A stretch of DNA of 26,956 bases from JAWLCA01 sp050485905 (GTDB taxonomy: Bacteria > Pseudomonadota > Alphaproteobacteria > Rhodobacterales > Rhodobacteraceae): contig JBJHCH010000039.1 in the NCBI GenBank assembly GCA_050485905.1, positions 1 to 26,956 on the forward strand. The letters run 5' to 3'. The position numbers and the translations under genes are program-made. Positions 9,175-15,851 of the stretch are shown piece after piece. The notes beneath the pieces are model-generated. The model ran no database searches and was not told the DNA's origin. It saw nothing but the letters and a program-made list of their open reading frames with translations. How positions within the stretch are numbered: the stretch's first letter is position 1; the number at the start of each line of letters is the position of its first letter.

Positions 9175-9591
9175 TTGCCCAATCCTTGTGCGTCACGAGC
9201 TTCCAGCTAGCGACTTTGGCCCTTGATGGCAAATCAACCGCAGCGTCGGGGGGAGCAATTTTATCGAACTGCACGATATTCGGGCACATCTGCCTCGCCA
9301 TGATGCGCCACTGGTGTGACGTTGTCACCAATGGCGATCAGCCAACCACTCTGAAGCCATCTTCTACAAGACAATCCCATATTTCGTAATGATCGTATCC
9401 ACCCCTCAGAACTTAACCGCGAATGTTCCCGCCCATTAGCTCTTCTCGTTAGCAGGGCGAGACACGGCGCAATGCGCCGAAGTCACGCTCCTTGACCTCA
9501 TGGGTGTCGGCGGGGAAAAGCAGTATCAAGTAATCACGGCGCAGGGAGCCTGACAGGGCAGCGCGGGACCTGAAGTAAGGGGAGGATCGGC
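9175..9591. other. 417-bp divergent intergenic region between dusB and ispF; no gene seen
   Basis: Both flanking operons must start here. Base composition is clearly lower in GC than in ispF-pgpA-cinA to the right. No frame gives a convincing protein. In particular, no IspD nucleotidyltransferase motif is seen on the plus strand, and the ispF frame is closed by TGA at 9571-9573. An AT-rich ATTTTATC at 9258-9265 (GATAAAAT on the minus strand) could be a -10 region for dusB, but I see no matching -35. AAGGGGAGG at 9577-9585 is the ispF ribosome binding site. The region also holds the dyad described separately. Confidence 0.6.
9307..9335. promoter_or_regulatory. Imperfect dyad, candidate operator between dusB and ispF
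   Basis: GCCACTGGTG and CACCAATGGC are inverted copies with one mismatch in 10 bases. Nested within lies GTGAC-GTT-GTCAC at 9316-9328. The centre lies about 147 bases upstream of the dusB start. It could bind a dimeric regulator or fold as RNA. The regulator is unknown, and I do not assign it to NtrC. Confidence 0.35.
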
Positions 9592-10071
9592 ATGGAGATC
9601 AGGCTGGGCAACGGGTTCGACGTGCACCGCTTCGGCCCCGGCGACCATCTCTGGCTCTGCGGCGTCCGCATCCCCTTTGGCCGCGCGCTGCAGGGCCATT
9701 CCGACGCCGATGTGGGCATGCACGCGCTGACCGATGCGATCTATGGCGCGCTGGCGGCGGGCGACATCGGCACACACTTTCCGCCCAGCGACCCGCAGTG
9801 GAAGGGCGCGGCAAGCCACATCTTCCTCAGCCACGCCATCGGCCTCGCCCGCGACCGTGGCCTGACGCTTGGCAATGCCGACGTGACGCTGATCTGCGAG
9901 GCGCCAAGGATCGGCCCCCACGCCGCCGCGATGCGCGCGGCCCTTGCCGCGATCCTTGAAACCGACGCCGACCGCATCGGCGTCAAGGCCACGACCAGCG
10001 AACGGCTGGGCTTCACCGGGCGCGAGGAAGGCATCGCCGCCCTCGCCACCGCAACACTGGTATCCGCATGA
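9592..10071 (+). CDS. ispF: 2-C-methyl-D-erythritol 2,4-cyclodiphosphate synthase IspF (stand-alone)
   Basis: IspF makes 2-C-methyl-D-erythritol 2,4-cyclodiphosphate from the CDP-methylerythritol 2-phosphate intermediate, releasing CMP, in the non-mevalonate isoprenoid pathway. The 159-residue protein is the normal single-domain length. The metal ligands DVHR (D10, H12) and the His in GHSDADVGMHAL are present, as are the substrate-binding segment DIGTHFPPSD and the C-terminal VKATTSERLGFTGREEGIAA. The start is certain: AAGGGGAGG precedes the ATG and an in-frame TGA lies 7 codons upstream. That stop also excludes fusion to IspD in this locus. The stop overlaps pgpA as ATGA, forming an operon ispF-pgpA-cinA. 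Confidence 0.95.
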   Translation: MEIRLGNGFDVHRFGPGDHLWLCGVRIPFGRALQGHSDADVGMHALTDAIYGALAAGDIGTHFPPSDPQWKGAASHIFLSHAIGLARDRGLTLGNADVTLICEAPRIGPHAAAMRAALAAILETDADRIGVKATTSERLGFTGREEGIAALATATLVSA

Positions 10072-10574
10072 CCCGTTCCACCCATTTCACCTATTCGCTC
10101 GCCACCTTCGGCTATGTCGGCACGATACGCCCCGCCCCTGGCACATGGGGGTCGCTGGCCGCCCTGCCGGTCGGCTGGGCGATCCATGTGCTGGGCGGGC
10201 CGCTCGTCTTTCTGCTCGCCACCATCGCCGTGTTCTACATCGGCCTCTGGGCGACCGAACGAGAGATCGCCGGCCAGGCCGACCACGACCCGTCCGAGAT
10301 CGTGATAGACGAGGTCGCGGGCCAGTGGGTCGCCCTGCTGCCGGTCTCGTTCGGGGCCTGGATGATGGGGGCGGATGTGCTGCGGCTCTGGCCCGGTATC
10401 CTCGCGGCCTTTCTGCTGTTCCGGCTCTTTGACATCTGGAAACCCGGCCCCGTCGGCTGGGCTGACCAGATGCGGGGACCGATGGGCGTGATGCTGGACG
10501 ATGTGATCGCCGGGGCACTGGCCGCCGTGGGCGTCGTGATCCTCGCCGCCATCGCGCATGGGGTGCTGATGTGA
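10068..10574 (+). CDS. pgpA: Phosphatidylglycerophosphatase A
   Basis: This inner-membrane enzyme removes the terminal phosphate of phosphatidylglycerol phosphate to make phosphatidylglycerol. The 168-residue product shows the PgpA family signatures: GTIRPAPGTWGSLAALP at the N-terminus, the acidic DPSEIVIDEVAGQW, and FRLFDIWKPGPVGWAD followed by GVMLDDVIAG. Several hydrophobic helices alternate with these loops. The ATG overlaps the end of ispF by 4 bases, and the GTG of cinA overlaps its stop, so all three genes are translationally coupled. Confidence 0.94.
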   Translation: MTRSTHFTYSLATFGYVGTIRPAPGTWGSLAALPVGWAIHVLGGPLVFLLATIAVFYIGLWATEREIAGQADHDPSEIVIDEVAGQWVALLPVSFGAWMMGADVLRLWPGILAAFLLFRLFDIWKPGPVGWADQMRGPMGVMLDDVIAGALAAVGVVILAAIAHGVLM

Positions 10575-11044
10575 CCGCGGCGGACCTGCTGGCCCTCGCC
10601 CGCGACCGGGGCGCGGTGATCGCCACGGCAGAAAGCTGCACCGGCGGCATGGTTGCGGCGGCGATCACCGATGTGCCGGGATCGTCCGACATCTTCGACC
10701 GGGGCTTCGTGACCTATTCCAACGCCGCCAAGGTGCAGATGCTGGGCGTGGGCTACGAAACCCTTGCCGCCCACGGCGCGGTGTCGGAACCCGTCGCGGC
10801 CGAGATGGCGGCGGGCGCGCTGTCCCGCTCCGACGCCACGCTCGCGGTCTCGGTCACCGGCATCGCCGGGCCGGGCGGGTCGGAGACGAAGCCCGAGGGG
10901 CGGATCTGCTTCGGCCTCGCCCGGCACGGTGGCACGATAGTGACCCAGACGGTGGACTTCGGCGCCCTGGGCCGCGATCAGGTGCGGTGGCGCAGCACCG
11001 ATCACGCCTTGGGGCTGCTGATCGACGCGCTGCGGGGGGCCTAG
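10571..11044 (+). CDS. cinA: CinA-family nicotinamide-nucleotide amidohydrolase (PncC type)
   Basis: The single CinA C-terminal domain (157 residues) is the form called PncC. It deamidates nicotinamide mononucleotide to nicotinate mononucleotide in pyridine-nucleotide salvage. Diagnostic segments are ATAESCTGGMVAAAITDVPGSS near the N-terminus, FVTYSNAAK, the central SVTGIAGPGGS, and KPEGRICFGLA. The GTG start sits within the pgpA stop (GTGA). The N-terminal MoeA-like half of longer CinA proteins is absent, which is normal for this operon in alphaproteobacteria. It is the last gene of the operon and is followed by a hairpin-rich gap. Confidence 0.92.
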   Translation: MTAADLLALARDRGAVIATAESCTGGMVAAAITDVPGSSDIFDRGFVTYSNAAKVQMLGVGYETLAAHGAVSEPVAAEMAAGALSRSDATLAVSVTGIAGPGGSETKPEGRICFGLARHGGTIVTQTVDFGALGRDQVRWRSTDHALGLLIDALRGA

Positions 11045-11046
11045 CG

Positions 11047-11183
11047 CCTGTCGCGCAGAAGTGGGAACCGGTTCTGCGCTTCCCGGACATGCGAGAATAC
11101 CAAGATAGAGCTTGTCGCGTGAATGCGAATGAACGCGACAAGCTCTGACGCAAAACGCGCGGCGGGGTGAACCCCACGGCGCG
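11047..11183. repeat. Composite palindromic intergenic element downstream of cinA
   Basis: Three hairpins follow one another. First, CGCAGAA (11054-11060) pairs with TTCTGCG (11072-11078), with outer TGTC/GACA (11049-11052, 11086-11089). Second, a perfect 14-base inverted repeat AGAGCTTGTCGCGT (11107-11120) and its complement (11133-11146) surround a 12-base loop. Third, arms 11156-11168 and 11171-11183 pair at 11 of 13 positions around a 2-base loop. There is no T-tract, so it is not a classical intrinsic terminator. It resembles the dispersed REP-like palindromic elements of alphaproteobacteria; that is from memory of such sequences and was not searched. It may also protect or end the cinA transcript. 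Confidence 0.6.
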
Positions 11184-11338
11184 CACGCCCCGCAACAACG
11201 CGCCCGCACCTCAGGCAGCGGGGGCAGGAAGACCGGGCGACCGCACGTCCGGCGGGAACAGCCGGGGGGAACGCGGTGCGGTGTGAACCCGCCGGTCATC
11301 CTGCACCGTGATCCTGCCCCATCGCCGCCCCGCTGGCC

Positions 11339-11352
11339 TTGATCTGCGTCAA
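11339..11352. promoter_or_regulatory. FNR/CRP-family-like box TTGATCTGCGTCAA
   Basis: TTGAT-N4-GTCAA matches the FNR/FnrL/Dnr consensus TTGAT-N4-ATCAA in 9 of 10 fixed positions, and is flanked by C/G so that CTTGA...TCAAG is also symmetric. It lies 25 bases past the stop of the OmpA-family gene, between convergent genes, so it is not upstream of any visible protein gene. It could drive a small RNA, be a remnant, or be chance. Confidence 0.4.
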
Positions 11353-11377
11353 GACCGACAGGCGCCGCCCTGCCGGA

Positions 11378-13309
11378 TCAACGCTGGGCCAGCAGCCAGG
11401 TTACCCGGCGCACCGCCACCCGGCGGTTCTGCGGCTCGGCCTCCAGCGTCGGGATCTTCAGGTGATCCTCGCCATAGCCCTGCACCACCATGTTTTCGGG
11501 CGGCACCCCGAAATACTCGCTCAGCGCCAGCGCCACCGATTCCGCCCGCCGGTCCGACAGGGCCAGGTTGAACGACGCAGGCCCCGTCGCATCGGTATGG
11601 CCCTCGATCAGGAACACCTCGCGCGGGTTGTCGGCGATCAGATCCTGCATCAGCCGACCCAGTCGCAGCAGCTTCCGCGCCTCGTCGGCCCGAACGGCGC
11701 TTGATCCGGTCGCGAACAGGATCGGGTCGGCGCTGATCTCGGGGGCCAGTTCGCGCAGCGGCTGGGTCTCGCGCACCTGCCGCAGGCTGAAGCTCCGCCC
11801 GATCTCGGGCTGTTCGGCGGCCTGCAGCAACGCGCGGATCAGCTCCGGGTCGCTGCCCTCGGTGATCCGCACCTCGGATGTGCGTGGCCGCGGCAGCTGG
11901 CTGACCTCGACCGGCTGGAACCGCTGGGTATCGTCGATCAGCAGGGTCTGGCTGCCGTCCACCTCGACCCGCGCCCGGCGCAGCACCCGGCCGGTTGCGT
12001 CGCGGATGGTGACGATCTGGGTGCCGTCGGCGCGGTCAAGCCGCGTGATGGTCGATCCGTCGGCATAGCGTTCGATCCGCTGGTTCGCGCCCGGCTGGCG
12101 CAGCAGCGCGTCGTCGTCCTTCCAGATCGCCAGATTGCCGTCGCCCCGGTCGACCACGACGCGGTCGCCGGAACTGGCCACCACGCGGTTGCCGTTCGAC
12201 ATGATCAGCCCAACGGCCAGCCCGCCCAGGGCCACCAGCCCCGCGCGTTCCAGATCCGACAGGCCACGGCCACTGTCGCGGCTGCGGCTGGTATCGACCT
12301 GCGCCGTCAGCCCGGTTGCGAATTCCTCGGCGCTCGACCGCGTGGTTTCCTCGGTCAGCTCGATTTCCTCGACCTCGGTCGGCTCGGCCCCGGCTTCGGC
12401 TTCCGCCCCCGACTCGCCCGCCAGCATCGCGGCCAGCGCGGCGGCGGCGCCGGCCAGCGGCGCATCGGCGTCATCGGTCGCGGCATCGTCGCTTTCCGCC
12501 GCGCTCAGCGCCTGCATCAGCGTCTCGGCGGCGGCGGCGACCTCGGGGTCTTCCAGCAGCGTGGCCGAGGCGTCGAGGTCCTCCTCCGTCACCGGCGCGC
12601 TTTCTTCGACCACGACCTCTGCATCCGCCTCTGCGGCCTCTGCCTCGGTTGCCGTTTCGGCTTCCGCTTCCGCCTCTGCCTCGGCGGCACTCTCTGCCTC
12701 GGAGTCCACCGGCTCCTCGGTTTCGGTCACGATCTCCGCCTCGGACTCAGCCTCTGCCTCGGCTTCGGCCTCCAGCTCGACCGGCGCCTCGGACTCAGCC
12801 TCGGCCTCCTCGACGACCGCATCCTCGTCCGGCAGGGCGTCCAGCGGCGACTCGGCAGTGTCTTCCGCGCTGTCTTCCACCGGCGTCTCGATCACCTCCT
12901 CGGCCACGTCGGCCTCGGGTGCCGCTTCCGGCTCCTCGGCCGCGGCCTCGGCGGGCGCGTCGGCGGGCTCTTCGATCAAATCCTCGGCTTCCGCCTCGAT
13001 GTCGGCTTCAGGCTCCGCCTCGACCTCGGGCTCGGCCTCGGGCTCAGGCGCGACCTCAGGCTCCGGCTCCGGCTCCGGTTCCGGCTCAACCTCCGGCTCC
13101 GGCTCGGCTTCCGCCTCAGGCTCCGCTTCTTCCTGCAGCAGCAGCAACTCGTCGCAGCCCTCGGCATCCGGGTCGTCGGCGCAGATCGCTTCCAGCGCCT
13201 CCAGATCCTCCAGCGCCTCGCCCAGCGACTGCGCGGGCAGAAAGCCGGGCTGAAGCAGCGACAGCGACAGGGTCAGCGCGGTTGTGGCGCGCAAAAGACT
13301 GCGGGTCAT
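11378..13309 (-). CDS. Secreted OmpA-family protein with long acidic stalk
   Basis: The 643-residue product has a signal peptide (about 1-27). A very acidic low-complexity stalk of Glu, Ala, Pro and Asp spans about 57-325, and a short hydrophobic segment lies at 356-370. A basic/mixed linker rich in short beta repeats follows (about 372-465, for example RADGTQIVTIRDATGRVLRR). A C-terminal OmpA/MotB peptidoglycan-binding domain covers about 526-643. The last contains EGHTDATGPASFNLALSDRRAE; D573 and R588 are the expected diaminopimelate-binding residues. Role by inference: anchors the outer envelope to peptidoglycan. The linker resembles other Rhodobacterales OmpA proteins. TAGGAGGA lies 8 bases before the ATG. 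The stalk length is probably variable between strains. Confidence 0.88.
   Translation of the reverse strand: MTRSLLRATTALTLSLSLLQPGFLPAQSLGEALEDLEALEAICADDPDAEGCDELLLLQEEAEPEAEAEPEPEVEPEPEPEPEPEVAPEPEAEPEVEAEPEADIEAEAEDLIEEPADAPAEAAAEEPEAAPEADVAEEVIETPVEDSAEDTAESPLDALPDEDAVVEEAEAESEAPVELEAEAEAEAESEAEIVTETEEPVDSEAESAAEAEAEAEAETATEAEAAEADAEVVVEESAPVTEEDLDASATLLEDPEVAAAAETLMQALSAAESDDAATDDADAPLAGAAAALAAMLAGESGAEAEAGAEPTEVEEIELTEETTRSSAEEFATGLTAQVDTSRSRDSGRGLSDLERAGLVALGGLAVGLIMSNGNRVVASSGDRVVVDRGDGNLAIWKDDDALLRQPGANQRIERYADGSTITRLDRADGTQIVTIRDATGRVLRRARVEVDGSQTLLIDDTQRFQPVEVSQLPRPRTSEVRITEGSDPELIRALLQAAEQPEIGRSFSLRQVRETQPLRELAPEISADPILFATGSSAVRADEARKLLRLGRLMQDLIADNPREVFLIEGHTDATGPASFNLALSDRRAESVALALSEYFGVPPENMVVQGYGEDHLKIPTLEAEPQNRRVAVRRVTWLLAQR
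12335..13141 (-). repeat. Low-complexity Glu/Ala/Pro coding repeat in the OmpA-family gene
   Basis: About 269 codons, dominated by GAG, GCC/GCG and CCG, encode runs of EPEPEP, EAEAEA and EAES. The repeats are irregular rather than exact copies, mixing PE and AE dipeptides. Near-identical short units (GGCTCCGGCTCC-like, plus strand) recur around 13040-13130. It is a likely slippage and recombination hotspot, and a site of possible assembly error. Confidence 0.75.
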
Positions 13310-13365
13310 CGTGAAATCCTCCTACAACAGCCCTGCGTTGCGGGGCCGGATCTGCTCTGGTGCCC

Positions 13366-13371
13366 ATTCTA
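13366..13371 (-). promoter_or_regulatory. Possible -10 element for the OmpA-family gene
   Basis: On the minus strand TAGAAT matches the TATAAT consensus in 5 of 6 bases and lies 57 bases before the ATG. No good -35 hexamer is seen at the expected distance, so this is a weak call. An inverted repeat CCGGTT/AACCGG lies just upstream of it, around 13391-13407. Confidence 0.3.
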
Positions 13372-13447
13372 ACCCCTGACGCCGCCATCCGGTTCCCGAA
13401 ACCGGCCACGCCGGCTCAAACCTGCGTGACGCGCCCGTGTTTCAGCT

Positions 13448-15130
13448 TCAGCGGTTCGCCCGCGCCAGCAGCCCCACCGCCGCCAGCCCGACCAGGATCA
13501 CCAGCACCGCCGCCGGCGCCGCCTCGGCCAGCGCCTCGACATGGGCCTTTTCATGCACCCGCGTGGCAAGGGTGTTGTAGTTGAACGGCCGCAGCAGCAG
13601 CGTCGCGGGCAGTTCCTTCACGCAATCGACGAAGACAATCAGCAGCGCCGTGCCCACCGTCCCCCGCATCAGCGGCAGATAGACCGTGCGCAGCGTCCCC
13701 GCCCGCCCCCGGCCCAGCGACCGCGCCGCCATCGGCAGGCTGGGGGAAATCCGCCCGAATGCCGCATCCGCCGCCCCCTGCGCGATGGCAAAGAACCGCA
13801 CGCAATAGGCGAATATGATGGCGAATGCCGACCCGGTCAGCAGCAGCCCCGGATCGCGCCCTGTGATCCATTCGATCGCGTCGGCAAGCCGATGATCGAA
13901 CGCGGCCAGCGGGATCAGGATGCCCACCGCCAGCACCGCGCCGGGCGCGGCATAGCCGATGGTTGTCACCGGCATCATCAGCCGCAGGCTGGCCCGCCCG
14001 GTCAACCGCACGCCATAGACCAGGAACAGCGCCGCCGCGACCGTCAGCACCGCCGCCGACCCGCCCACCACCAGCGTGTTCATCAGCGCCCGGCCCAGCC
14101 CGGGGGCCAGCCAGACATGCGGCGACCCCAGCGCATGGCGCGCGATCACCACCACCGGCACCACGAACCCGGCCACGAACGGCAGCGCGCAGGCCAGCGT
14201 CGCCGCCCAGCCGGTCCCGCCACCCAGCGCCACCTGGGTCACCGGCCGCGTGTTACGCGCGCTCTGATGCACCCGCTGGCGGCGGCGGCTGATCCGTTCC
14301 AGCGCCACCAGCAGCAGGATCAGCCCCAGGATCACCATGGCCAGCTGCGCCGCCCCGCCCGGATTGCCCGCCGACAGCCAGACCGAGAAGATCCCCGTGG
14401 TCAGCGTCTGCACCCCGAAATAGGCCACGACGCCATAGTCATTCACCGTCTCCATCATCGCCAGCGCCGCGCCGATGGCGATGGCGGGCCGGGCCAGCGG
14501 CAGGCCGACGCGAAAGAACAGCCCCCAGGGGCCGACCCCCAGCGCGCGCCCCACCTCGTAGGACGCCCCCGATTGCTCGCGGAACGCCGCCCGCGCCAGC
14601 AGGTAGACATAGGGGTACAGCGCCGCCGCCAGCACCACGGCGGCAAACCCGCGCGACCGCACCCGCGGGAACCAGTAGTCGCGCGCCCCGGCCCAGCCGA
14701 ACGCCTCGCGCAGGGCCACCTGCACCGGGCCGGAATAATCCAGCAGATCGACCAGCGCATAGGCCCCGACATAGGCCGGCACCGCCAGCGGCAGCAGCAG
14801 CGCATAGTCCAGCACCCGCGACCCCGGAAAGCGGTACATCGTCACCAGCCAGGCCGTGACCGTGCCCACGACAGCCGTGATCACCCCGACCGACAGCATC
14901 AGGAACACCGTGTTGCCCAGATAGCGCGGCAGGGTGGTGGCCATCAGATGCGGCCAGATGTTCTCGGTCGGGTTGAACGCCAGCCAGATGACCGACGCGA
15001 TGGGCATCAGCGCCAGCGCCGCAATCACCGCCGCCGCCAGCGTCCAGGGATCGGCGCAGGCCCACATCCCGCGTGCCAGCCGGGTCTGCGCGCGAGAGGT
15101 AGCGGGTATCTGACTGTTTCGCTCGACCAT
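13448..15130 (-). CDS. ABC transporter permease, fused two-copy ferric-iron type (FbpB/SfuB/ThiP family)
   Basis: This is an inner-membrane component of a binding-protein-dependent importer. The 560 residues hold two homologous permease halves of about six helices each. Each half has an EAA loop: SYEVGRALGVGPWGLFFRVGLPLARPAI in the first, and LPMAARSLGRGRAGTLRTVYLPLMRG in the second. The second is followed by DCVKELPATLLLRPFN, typical of iron(III) permeases. The ATG at 15130 has no convincing ribosome binding site, and an in-frame ATG at codon 22 (15067) is an alternative. The first ~20 codons are less GC-rich than the rest. No binding protein or ATPase gene lies beside it; the upstream neighbour is yciB. 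The substrate is inferred from family only. Confidence 0.87.
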   Translation of the reverse strand: MVERNSQIPATSRAQTRLARGMWACADPWTLAAAVIAALALMPIASVIWLAFNPTENIWPHLMATTLPRYLGNTVFLMLSVGVITAVVGTVTAWLVTMYRFPGSRVLDYALLLPLAVPAYVGAYALVDLLDYSGPVQVALREAFGWAGARDYWFPRVRSRGFAAVVLAAALYPYVYLLARAAFREQSGASYEVGRALGVGPWGLFFRVGLPLARPAIAIGAALAMMETVNDYGVVAYFGVQTLTTGIFSVWLSAGNPGGAAQLAMVILGLILLLVALERISRRRQRVHQSARNTRPVTQVALGGGTGWAATLACALPFVAGFVVPVVVIARHALGSPHVWLAPGLGRALMNTLVVGGSAAVLTVAAALFLVYGVRLTGRASLRLMMPVTTIGYAAPGAVLAVGILIPLAAFDHRLADAIEWITGRDPGLLLTGSAFAIIFAYCVRFFAIAQGAADAAFGRISPSLPMAARSLGRGRAGTLRTVYLPLMRGTVGTALLIVFVDCVKELPATLLLRPFNYNTLATRVHEKAHVEALAEAAPAAVLVILVGLAAVGLLARANR

Positions 15131-15225
15131 AGGCGGCGCTTACAACAAGCCCCCCGTAGTGTCTAGGAAACTGCCGCTGTAGCGACCAAGGCTCTATGAC
15201 CTGATCGGGATACTGCAAGACCGAC
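15131..15225. other. 95-bp spacer between yciB and the iron-type permease
   Basis: The spacer probably carries the permease promoter. On the minus strand TTGGTC and CTAGAC are separated by 17 bases, a weak -35/-10 pair. No strong hairpin or T-tract ends the yciB transcript. The change from moderate to very high GC takes place here and in the first codons of the permease. Confidence 0.3.
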
Positions 15226-15840
15226 TTACGAGTTCTGGCTGTCGTCTTCCTCGAACCCGTAGTCCTGCATCAGCTTGCCTTGCGCCATGAAAAACGCAAA
15301 CAGCGCCAGCGTGAGGCCGAATGTTTTGAAATTCACCCAAGCGTCGGTGGACATGGTCCTCCACACCAACTCGTTTGCCACGGCGAGTGCTGCAAAGAAG
15401 ATCGCAAGCCGCTTTGTCAGGATCATCCACCCTTCGCGCTTCAGCGGCATCATCTCTTCCAGCACATATTGCAGCCAGGATTGCCCCCGCAGCAGCCCGA
15501 CCGTCAGGATGCCCGCGAACAGCAGGTAGATGATCGTGGGCTTGATCTTGAAGAACCGTTCGTCGTTCAGCCAGACCGACATGCCGCCGAACAGCACCAC
15601 CAGAACAGCCGTCGTCACCTGCATCCGGCTCAGCTTGCCCGATAGTGTCCACAGGATGCCGGTGCAGGCCAGAAGCAGCGGAATGAACGCCGCGGTCACG
15701 ACGATGAAGCCTGAATACTCCGTGCCGCCGATGGTGAAGTCATCGTTGCGCAGCCACATGTAGCCGGCAAAGAAGGCCAGCACCGGCCCCAGTTCCAGCC
15801 CCATCTTCACCGCAGGCGACACTTTTTTCTCGGCCATCAT
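15226..15840 (-). CDS. yciB: Inner membrane-spanning protein YciB (IspZ, septation protein A family)
   Basis: YciB is a small polytopic inner-membrane protein linked to cell-envelope synthesis and septation; its biochemical role is unsettled. The 204-residue product has about five or six hydrophobic helices and the family segments SVWLNDERFFKIKPTIIYLLFA and ANELVWRTMSTDAWVNFKTFG. Two ATG codons lie in tandem (15840 and 15837), preceded by TGGGGGA; either could be used. It begins 11 bases after the EamA-family stop and is the last gene of the ftsY operon. Its base composition is lower in GC than its neighbours on both sides. Confidence 0.93.
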   Translation of the reverse strand: MMAEKKVSPAVKMGLELGPVLAFFAGYMWLRNDDFTIGGTEYSGFIVVTAAFIPLLLACTGILWTLSGKLSRMQVTTAVLVVLFGGMSVWLNDERFFKIKPTIIYLLFAGILTVGLLRGQSWLQYVLEEMMPLKREGWMILTKRLAIFFAALAVANELVWRTMSTDAWVNFKTFGLTLALFAFFMAQGKLMQDYGFEEDDSQNS

Positions 15841-15851
15841 TCCCCCAAACT

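Larger units (their letters stand above)
11045..11377. other. 333-bp convergent intergenic region between cinA and the OmpA-family gene; no gene seen
   Basis: The left part holds the composite palindromic element. The rest (11184-11338) is very GC-rich, with several short GC-only inverted segments and two similar TGAACCC sites (near 11168 and 11285). Short open frames here have no ribosome binding site and no recognisable protein. Near its right end lies the FNR-like box. The flanking genes converge, so no coding promoter is expected in this gap. Confidence 0.55.

Noticed and set aside
8972..9331. 119-codon minus-strand frame spanning the dusB start and the intergenic region
   Set aside because: Its second half is dusB read out of frame; there is no family resemblance and no ribosome binding site.
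12135..13253. Long Ser/Ala-rich open frame on the plus strand opposite the OmpA-family gene
   Set aside because: It is the antisense image of the acidic GAG/GCC repeat. It has no ribosome binding site and ends near the repeat boundary.
12316..13314. Long Pro/Arg-rich open frame on the plus strand over the same region
   Set aside because: A second shadow frame of the same low-complexity repeat; composition follows the DNA and not a protein family.
13541..15166. 541-codon open frame opposite the ABC permease
   Set aside because: Gln/Arg/His-rich antisense frame created by high GC3 of the real gene; no recognisable domain.
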